Positions 56,003 through 64,000 of a DNA stretch of 64,000 bases are shown one piece after another (within the stretch, counting starts at the first letter, position 1; every line of letters begins with the position of its first letter). The notes beneath the pieces are model-generated. The model did not search any database, had not been told where the DNA came from, and saw only the letters and a program-made list of their open reading frames with translations. The DNA is from Schistosoma haematobium (lineage: Eukaryota > Platyhelminthes > Trematoda > Strigeidida > Schistosomatidae): contig NC_067195.1 in assembly GCF_000699445.3 (NCBI RefSeq), positions 85,012,569 through 85,076,568 on the forward strand, in the 5' to 3' direction. The translations under genes and the position numbers were made by a program.

Positions 56003-56325
56003 CTGTTAGAGGTATGAGGGCAGTTATCACTTCTCGGTTGACAACAGCGTGGAAGAGTTCTTCTGTAGGTACCTGAAAACAGACTGAGTTAGAGGTGGTC
56101 TTAGTGACCTGAGAGTGTGACTACAGTGCCCAAAAAACAACTGCTTCGGGTCGGTCACACACGACCATTTTGTAATCTTCGTGTTAGCTCCGTACTTGTT
56201 GAGACCTTACCGCCTGAGACGGATATCCGTAGGATAAAGCGAGGTGTATAGTTCGATTGGTTCATCACGATAGGCAAACCTGACCACCACGTCAAGGTAG
56301 CAGCAACGATCGGGCTAGCTCCCTA
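56003..56325 (-). mobile_element. Inverted, internally deleted relative of the 556-bp element
   Basis: Reverse complement matches both ends of 11291-11846 (CTCTAACAGCATTC, GACGTGGTGGTCAGGTTTGC, GTTGCTGCTACC), with about 230 bp missing from the middle. Confidence 0.7.
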
Positions 56326-56983
56326 ATTATCAAATATTGAAGAAATGTACTTCCTTGACAACAAATATAACTCACAACACACATCTGTTAATAATAATTG
56401 GAGACAGTTTTCTGACTATAGGTAATTAACCTGTTTCATTAAAATCAACAGAATAATTTAAATATGCACTTTTTCCAAATAAAGAAAAACAAGATAATCG
56501 AGATTTATCATTCTTCTTATTATTATTTGAGAAATATTCAAAAACCTTAATGATGCATCAGAAATAAGATACAATAATCCATAGACAAACAAGAGAGCTG
56601 ATTGTAATCTATCCATATACAAAATAAAATTATTAATATACATTAATTGACTATACTACTCCTTTAGAAAAGAGAAACTACTAAGAACAGTATGTAGTTG
56701 GTGTGTGTGTGCATGTATACATACATACATATTTATATCACAGTATTGAAATGGGGGGAAACCCAAACAACTTACATAAATAATATGATGATTTACAGAA
56801 AAGGATCACAAAAATTCAAAAAATCCCTGCAGAATGATTTTCTCTTTCTTCTTTTCTATCAATAAGAATGAGAAATTAACTTAACTACAAATCAATCAAT
56901 CAATCAGTCAACTATGAATAGATGGATGAATTGATTTTTGATAAACTGGAAGGTTATTATTAGTAGTATCATTCATTCTTACA
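56326..56983. other. Downstream of the ZIP9-like stop codon
   Basis: Probable 3' UTR and intergenic DNA. Short GT/CATA microsatellite at 56700-56731 (GTGTGTGTGTGCATGTATAC). No gene seen. Confidence 0.4.
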
Positions 56984-59900
56984 TTAATGAGAATGATTCG
57001 CAGAGAATAGAATTGGTATTATTGTACCAGTAATTAATACAATCACTTCAATGATACTTAATCGATGAACATGTGAGATAGGATTCATATAATCATTATT
57101 TGATTTTGGATAATTATACATAATAATTGATTCATGACTATTATCTACGGTGTATAATGCATGATGTCCTGGTGTATTGTTTAATGATTCATTGAATAAA
57201 TATAAATTAGGATTTCTTATTTGTTTGTTAATATTTGTAGTATCATTGATAGTATTTAACTCAATAATATTACTAGTATTTGATGAATTGATTAATTCTG
57301 GTAGAATATGTGTAGCTGCTACATAAAGAAATGTACCACCTGATAATAAAAGAGCTATCCCTGTTCTTGTTGAAGCTGTATCAATATCCTTTAAGAAAAA
57401 AAGAAACAGAAGTATATTTTAAAATGTAAATATATACGAGTTATTGATATGAGAGTTACTTACTTACTTACTTAAGCCTGTTACTCCTCGTGAAGGAACA
57501 TGGGCTGCCCACCAGCACTTTCCATCCAACGCTATGTTGGGCAATCCTTTCCAGATCTTTCCAGTTGTTATTCATCCTTTTCATATCTGATTCTATTTCC
57601 CAACGTAACGTGCTCTTTAGCCTTCCTCTTTTCCACTTCCCTTCAGGATTCCAAGTTAGAGCTTGCCTCGTGATGCAGTTTGATGATTTGCGTAATGTAT
57701 GTCCTATCCATTTCCATAGTTTTTTCCTAATTTCTTCTTCAGCTGGAAGCTGGTTTGTTCTCTCCTACGAAAGGCTGTTGCTGATGGTATCCGGTCAATG
57801 GATGTTGAGTATCTTGCGTAGACAGCTATTTATAAATATTTGTACCTTCTTGATGGTGGTTGTTGTAGTTCTCCAAGTTTCAGCTCCATACAGTAGAACT
57901 GCCTTGACGTTCGTATTGAAGATTCTCACTTTGATATTAGTTGAAAGTTGTTTTGAGTTCCATATGTTCTTCAATTGTAGGAGTGCGACCCTCTCATTGA
58001 TATGAGAGTAGATTATATAATTGAATTGAATAATATCCACAATCCTATACTGATAATCACCATGTGCTCAATAGTGACTAGCTTCGTGAGGGAATTCTCG
58101 GAGTTCTAATGAGAAGCTACGAGCAGTGGAGCAAATCCGTGTCGGGTAAAGACAGGTATCTACCTCAGTACAATAGAAGATTGTCGCACGATTTCGTGGA
58201 GTGGGTGAGGTTAGACATTAACACCGTTGGATGCTGGCTCAGTGGTCTAGTACGTTAAGCGCTCGCACGCGAGACTGAAGGCCCTCTGGGTCCAAATCCC
58301 GCGAGCGGGATCGTGGATGAGCACTTCTGAGGAGTTCCACGATAGGACGAAACGGCTATCCAGTGCCACCAAGTTTTCAATGGTGATCTAACACCAACCA
58401 GTTCATGATATCAATCAATAACTTAATAGTCTCCACAACCTTATACTGATATATAATTGAACTTTGATTCATATTATTCCTTCCAAAACATTTGCTGAAG
58501 TGTTACTATCCATCTCTTTTGATTCTTACTTGTTCCGATTATCACATTGACTTTTTTACTAAAAGATTTCATGAATTCTCTTATAAAGTCTCGTAACTAC
58601 TTAAATACATCTTTTCAACTTTAACGGATAATTATTTTTGCTTATTACAGTTATATAACCTCTTCCATCTAATAAGATTGAATCAATCACTTGACATGCA
58701 ACATATATACACAGTGTTATGATTATGCAAGTATAGTTGATCTAATTCATATGAGATTTGAGTATGAATAATAAAACAGGAACTTGTGATTATTTACCTG
58801 GCCAACAAGGGATTTGATTGAAAATCGATTTTTTTTCAAAAAACATGCGAACTTAGTATGATGATCTAACGATTGCGTGATGAATACTAACGATTTATTG
58901 TAATTCAGTTATACAAAACAATTGTGAAAAGTATAAAAATTAAGTAGAGACATAAATAATAAAGAATAATTCGTGCAAAACACAATAATGGAACAGTGGA
59001 TCAATTTCGTGGATTGGTTGAAGTTAAACATTAACACCGTTGGATACCGACTCAGTGATCTAGAAGTTAAGCGCTCGTGCGCTAGAATGATAGGTTCTGG
59101 ATTCGAATTTCGCGTGGCGGGATTATGGATTCTCACTGCTAAGGAGTCCCAGAGTGCGGACGAAACGACCGTTCAGTGCTCCCAAGTTTTCCATGGTGGT
59201 CTAGCTTCAACTGACTCATGATCTCAACTATTGAAATTGATAAGTCTTGCTAATTGAACGCTGTATTCGGTTCTTAATCTATCCTCGTAACCCCCAAGCT
59301 AGAACTATACAGCGACCTGAACACGAGAGAAAGGGCGCAAAATATGTGCCAAGCACTTTACTCCAAAGGTTCCTTTTAGTATAGAAAATATAGGGTTTTT
59401 ATAGTATTTTAGATGTCCTTGGGTTTCCCGAGAATTCTGGAATGTTACTAAACATAGTAGCACTATAGTAATCAGCCAATCAGAAATTCTACGTGTGAAC
59501 TCACTTTCTTGATGTTTCTGGCTAAATGTTTAAGTGAACGCTGATTGGATAAGATGCCTCTTAATACTTCTTGAGCCTTTCTTGTCTTTTGAGAGTTTTC
59601 TGGATCACCCCAACAGAAATTACTATAATATCCACCAAAAAACCCCTTCTCATAAATAAAAAAACATAATTTACAAGAATCATTAAACTTACAGTATCAG
59701 CTGAGGATAATGAGAGGTAGAAATATGTGAGAAATGAAGCCAATGGTGAAGAAAGTGAGAAAGCGATCATGTGTAAACGAATTCGATCACGTGTAAATCC
59801 TTCATGTAATAGAAAGCATGATAAACCAAAAGCGGCTGGTATCTTAAAAAAAGAAATAGTAATGATTTAAAACAAGGTCAATATATAGTTATTTTTGTAA

Positions 59901-62141
59901 ATACAATAAAATCATGTACTCACTGCATAACTACCTAATTTTAATATGGAAAGTTTAAGAAACCGTGTAAAATCTCTAACCATCGTAAAAACAGTACAGT
60001 AGGAAGTTGAGTACACAACATAAAACTTCACACTTTGTAAATGGGTTTATTTTTCTATTTAAAGAAATCAAAGTTTGGCACAACGAGGCACCGAAGAGAT
60101 ACGCATCACCCTTCATCATTCAAATTGTGTGAGGGCTGGGATACTCCACAGGCGCCGAAACTTAAGGAGGTGGTTTTCATAGGAGGCCACATCCCGAGCC
60201 TTTGACGAAAAAGGTCTAACTCATAAGACAGTGGAGTAACGTCAGGAGATGCAGTCCCATAATAACCGGTGACCAACAATACGCTATTCGCTCCCTCATG
60301 ATTCCGGAGCCTATGTACATCATTGGTTTGGAATCAGAGTTTTCCAACTCCCTTAGGTGGATCCAACCCGGTTAAAGTGTCAAAAATACACTTTTTGTCC
60401 TTTCGATTTCGTAAACAGCAGGCTCATCATGAGAAAGCAGTGAGTAGAACTTGTCTGACAGTGACTGTATACGTGTGGCCATGAGAGAGCATTTCGAGAG
60501 AGGTAACTCTCACTACGCTCGGCCGTATCAGGGCATTTGGGGGCTAATGGATATGATTTATGAAAATAAGAATGCCCAACACAATTAACTGGATGGATTA
60601 GTTTATTGAATCGTAGATAATAGCACGAACAGATAAATTGAACTGCATTTATTATTACATAGAACAACGTTAGAAAAAAAAGAACTCTTTTACCAAACGT
60701 TTCAAAGCTTATCTACTTAGAACATTATATATACATATATTATCCTTTAAGCATCATCAATGAACAAGGAGGTTCGGATGCAGACGTAAAAGAGAGGATT
60801 GGCAAAGGAAGGACCACATTTCCACAATTGAACAAACAAAATATACAACTCAAAACAACTATCTATCAATCAATATCAAAGTCACAATCTTCAATACGAA
60901 CGTCAAGACAGTCAGTTCTACTATACGGAGCTGAATCTTCTACAAATACCACAACCATCATCAAAAAGGTGCAAGTATTTCTCAACAGTTTTCTACGTAA
61001 GACAATGAATTTCCATTGACTGGATACCATTAACAACAGCCTGTTGTGGGAAAGAACAAACCATCTTCCAGTTGAAAAGAAAATCAGGAAAAGATGTTGG
61101 AAGTGGCTAGGAAATACATTACGGAAATCACCAAATGGTATCATGAGGTAAGCGCTAACATGAAATCTTGAATAGAAATAGAAAAGAGGAAAGTCAAAGA
61201 ATACACTATGTCGAGAATTAGAAACAGATATGAAAAGGATGAATAAAAACTGGAAAGGATTGCTCGGCCTATGCTCCTCTACGAGGGTTAACAGGCGTAA
61301 GTAAGTAAGTAAATATTCTCTTTTGTAATTCATAATATTATGCCCTACAATTGGATTCACTGACTAAACAGTCGTATAATCATTAATAAATATCGATAGA
61401 ACAATGAGAATACCAAGTTGATCTCATTGTTTCATCGAAATTCATAGAAGGGACTTGTCGCTTTTGCATAAATAAATAAATAATTAAATAAATAATCTTA
61501 CTTACTTTATGTAAAATAATAGCTAAAAATAAAATCAATTCTAATTGTAATTGATTTAATGCAAATGCTGAACCAATTGCTAATCCATCAGCTAATGAAT
61601 GAATCACTAAACCACATGTAACAATAAGTCCTTTATGATTAATTGATTGAATTGAATTAATTGATGAACAATTAGAACTATTATTATTATTATTAATTGA
61701 TGTTTCATTGGATAGATTATTGGTATTATTAGAAGTTGAGTTCGTTGTATTCATTGAGTTATTGATAACTGTACTGGTATTATTACTATTATTCTTATTA
61801 AATCTATTCATTAATGGTATATACAATATAGAATGATAACATAAATTTTTTAATCCAAATAATACAGTTTGACAACAAGTCAATTCTAATATGGTATAAC
61901 TCATTTGATCCACTAATAACATGAATAGGTAACCTAATAATAATGCAATACCAACTTTTTGATGAATATAACTACTACTACTACTATTATTATCATTATG
62001 AGAATGATGATCTTCATTTGAAGCATGATTATTTTCATTGTTAATATTATTTTTTTGTTTCATTTGATCATTGTCTTTATTTATTACAGATGGAAGATGT
62101 TTTTCATTTGTTGATTCTATTGTATCTATCATATTTAAACT
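56984..62141 (-). CDS. SLC39A9: ZIP9-like zinc transporter, last three exons (5' part outside the window)
   Basis: Exons 61506-62141, 59693-59842 and 56984-57388, all phase 0 with clean AG/GT borders, encode 396 residues to a TAA. Human ZIP9 order is followed: a His-rich loop ([17 protein letters not shown]), a membrane segment ([17 protein letters not shown]), an extra ~85-residue loop rich in Asn/Ser/Thr absent from human ZIP9, then the metal-site helices [13 protein letters not shown] and LAIILHK|IPAAFG (split by an intron), [40 protein letters not shown] and a C-terminal helix ending SANHSH. ZIP9 moves zinc into the cytosol from the Golgi or across the plasma membrane. The first ~80 residues (helices 1-3) must lie beyond 64000. 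Introns carry RTE, SINE and LTR relics. Confidence 0.93.
57459..57995 (-). mobile_element. SR2/RTE-type retrotransposon 3' fragment, in the last intron of ZIP9
   Basis: Minus strand: [32 protein letters not shown], then decayed coding to GGCTTAAGTAAGTAAGTAAG at 57459-57475. Very close to the copy at 1-874, so relatively recent. Confidence 0.8.
58070..58450 (+). mobile_element. Hammerhead SINE, full length
   Basis: Head GAGTTCTAATGAGAAGC, A box (GGCTCAGTGGTCTAGTACG), B box (GGGTCCAAATCCC), ribozyme, 3' region to ACAACCTTATACTGATA. A near-repeat of the 3' end precedes it at 58012-58070 (TATCCACAATCCTATACTGA). Confidence 0.8.
58320..58366 (+). ncRNA. Hammerhead ribozyme with intact core boxes
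   Basis: CTGAGGA at 58327-58333, stem II around ACGAT, GAAA at 58349-58352, triplet ATC (58358-58360, an allowed NUH), stem I GCACT/AGTGC. Stem III (CGGCTAT) is weakened relative to the family CGGCCG. Confidence 0.6.
58980..59245 (+). mobile_element. Hammerhead SINE, full length, mutated core
   Basis: Head TTTCGTGGATTGGTTGAAGT, A box, B box (GGATTCGAATTTC), core CTAAGGA (G5 changed) with GAAA intact, 3' region GGTGGTCTAGCTTCAACTGA. Confidence 0.75.
59255..59530 (-). repeat. LTR-like dispersed repeat, copy 2
   Basis: Reverse-complement relative of 4323-4610, in the ZIP9 intron. Confidence 0.45.
60040..60545 (-). repeat. Dispersed (AAAT)n-tailed repeat, copy 9
   Basis: Minus strand body with [23 protein letters not shown] frame. 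Tail end near 60045 (plus TTTATTTTTCTATTT). Confidence 0.7.
60749..61314 (+). mobile_element. SR2/RTE-type retrotransposon 3' fragment
   Basis: Plus strand: [36 protein letters not shown], then decayed coding to GGCGTAAGTAAGTAAGTAAA at 61296-61314. Confidence 0.75.
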
Positions 62142-62317
62142 CTAAAAAATGTAATGAAAACAATCATATAACGTAATGTGATCAAAAGAAGATTAATAAA
62201 GAGGGAAATGAAGGAAAATAACATTCTAAAGGTATCTTCTAATAAAGACGCGATTCAAAAGACTGTACACTAAGTGGACGATTTCATAGTATGGTAAATC
62301 AAAAGTAAGCATCAAAA

Positions 62318-62762
62318 TCAGCCAGTCAGCTACAACGTAGGACCAGGCACATATATGCATCGGTCCAAGTTGCCATACCTCATTAACACAACAAGATGGA
62401 CACCGGATTCATAAAAGTAGTTAATTCAGAGGTGGTAATATATAAAAGAAAGATTGCAGATAAGGATATAGTACAGGGAGAGAATTGGTTCGTAGGAAGA
62501 AACATATGAAGCGATTTTAATCTCTTAGTTTAAGAGAAGACACAGAGTGTATACACCAACACCACTATGATCGATTCTGAGCCATGTCACCAAGAGTCTC
62601 CAACCATTGGTTAAGATTGTCACGCGGACCCCAACCAAGTAGTCTGCATCTACCAACATGGCTTACACGAGAAGTTAGTGACTTCAGGCACTGATACCAC
62701 GTTTTGGTTTGGCCGCCCCTAACTTTCTTCCAACCATCTCCAACACCGGTTAGCATTGCATC
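62318..62762 (-). mobile_element. Second RTE-like family, 3' end of pol and 3' UTR
   Basis: Minus strand: [38 protein letters not shown], then a 3' UTR to CAGCCAGTCAGC at 62318. Well preserved. Confidence 0.75.
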
Positions 62763-62802
62763 AAAATAGTGATTAAAATGTGTAATTATTAGTTAAATAC
62801 TT

Positions 62803-63211
62803 GAAGAACTACTACAACCATCATCAAAATAGTACGAGTATTTATAAACAATTGTCTATTCAAGATAGTGAATGTCTGTTAGTCGAATACCATCGGGAAC
62901 AGTCTACTGTGGGAGATAACAAACCAGCTTCTAATTGAATGGATCTTATGAATAGACGCTGGAATTGGATAGAACATGCATTGCGGAAACTATCAAACTA
63001 CATTACGACATAATCTCTAACTTGGAATCGTTAACGGAAAAGGAAATGAGGAAGATTAAAGAACACATTGAGTCGGGAAACGGAGATAAACATCGAAAAG
63101 ATGAATAGCACTTGGGAACAACTGTAAAAGACTTCGCAAGACAAAGTTCGATGGAGAATGCTGGTGAGCGGCCTATGTTCCTTCATGAAGGGTGACAAGC
63201 GTAAATAAGTA
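62803..63211 (+). mobile_element. SR2/RTE-type retrotransposon 3' fragment, old
   Basis: Plus strand with many stops: [30 protein letters not shown], ending GCGTAAATAAGTAAC. Confidence 0.65.
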
Positions 63212-63624
63212 ACTATTAACGTAGATTTAATACTGTAGAAACTAACAGGAACTCTCTACACCAAAGAATATTCCTTACACGAATGATAAAGTTAAATAAT
63301 CTCAGAATAGTGAGTCTCTTTTTAAAGACAACAGATACTTTGATTCGGTTAAATTTACTTAGAAATAATTATCCCAAGTGCAAACCATAACTTATCAAAC
63401 CTTCAATTCACCAACACATAACAAGAGCTGGCTGATGCTTCATATACTAGTCACAAGTAATAGTTTTTAATAGTCTAAGTTTATCGAAAGGCTTTCTTAC
63501 TTCTTTTTTATTGTTTGGAAAATCGTCGTATAAGGATTTGTAATCTCTTAAAAAGTTTGAGATATGATCGAAATATTTTCTTTGGAAACTGTTATAACGT
63601 GAAAAATAATGCTGCTGATTAAGG

Positions 63625-63964
63625 GGTAGCGAATTATTGATCGGACCAAAGACGCGCAAACACGTAGAACGACCTAGGGTTCCGATTGGTCCCGCTTCCC
63701 TATCTAACCCAGCCAGTTAAGTCCAGAACACAAGTCACAGCCTCGGATATATGAATCATTATATTTCAAACATACTTTGTTTATATACCAGTCAAGCAGA
63801 CCACAACGTACCATAAAATAGAAGATAACATTGTACAATAATGGCCAACAGGAAAATAAAACGTCAAATAAATATTGACCAATAAGATTATACCATTTCA
63901 TGTCCAAGGATAGCATTAGCCTTAACAGGATAATTTTTGGGATATTTCCCTGAATATCCCAACA
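63625..63964 (-). repeat. LTR-like repeat of a second family, copy 2
   Basis: Minus strand starts TGTTGGGATATTCAGGG at 63964, a typical TG LTR start, and aligns with 55190-55510 from CTGTTAAGGCTAATGC onward. The open minus frame at 63447-63659 lies just after it and is probably retrotransposon-internal sequence. Confidence 0.6.
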
Positions 63965-64000
63965 GAAACCATTTGATTCACTTGATATTGTTTTACTTGA

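Noticed and set aside
63447..63659. First exon of the ZIP9-like gene
   Set aside because: The sequence is hydrophilic, with none of the hydrophobic helices expected for ZIP9 helices 1-3, and it adjoins an LTR-like repeat.

Overview
The window looks like nuclear DNA of a blood fluke (genus Schistosoma). The evidence is AT-rich sequence, genes split by long repeat-filled introns, very short introns (30-36 bp) in one gene, Smα-type SINEs carrying hammerhead ribozyme sequence, SR2/RTE-type non-LTR retrotransposon fragments with (GTAA)n tails, and Gypsy-type LTR element remains. No rRNA, true tRNA, CRISPR array or bacterial gene was found. I could not fix the species.

Layout. (1) About 3.0-20.8 kb, minus strand: seven exons of a large Asn-rich helical protein that I do not recognise. 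It runs off the left edge, and its introns hold SINEs, RTE fragments and a dense set of nested insertions. (2) 22.1-23.7 kb, plus strand: a decayed SR2/RTE endonuclease/reverse transcriptase. (3) 26.3-27.3 kb, minus strand: a MULE/ZSWIM-type gene remnant with a SWIM zinc finger, micro-introns and one frameshift. (4) 29.7-47.8 kb, minus strand: a complete 11-exon gene for a DNAJC16-like ER co-chaperone (signal peptide, J domain, thioredoxin-like domain with CFPC, one membrane segment, conserved C-terminus). Its phases close to 971 residues. (5) 48.7-54.6 kb: a nest of LTR retrotransposons, including a young 3.65-kb non-autonomous element with 99.5% identical LTRs and an AATT target duplication, sitting inside an older gag remnant. 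Next to it a solo LTR splits a second gag remnant. (6) 57.0-62.1 kb, minus strand: the last three exons of a ZIP9 (SLC39A9)-like zinc transporter, whose N-terminal exon(s) lie right of the window.

All recognised host-like genes are on the minus strand. They are not an operon. DNAJC16 and ZIP9 both belong to the secretory pathway (ER folding/redox and Golgi/plasma-membrane zinc), but nothing here links them functionally. Most of the DNA between exons is repeat. The commonest repeats are a tRNA-headed SINE with a hammerhead ribozyme core (about twelve copies, several in head-to-head pairs), 3' fragments of a non-LTR element or SINE ending in (AAAT)n (nine copies), and 3' ends of two RTE-like families.
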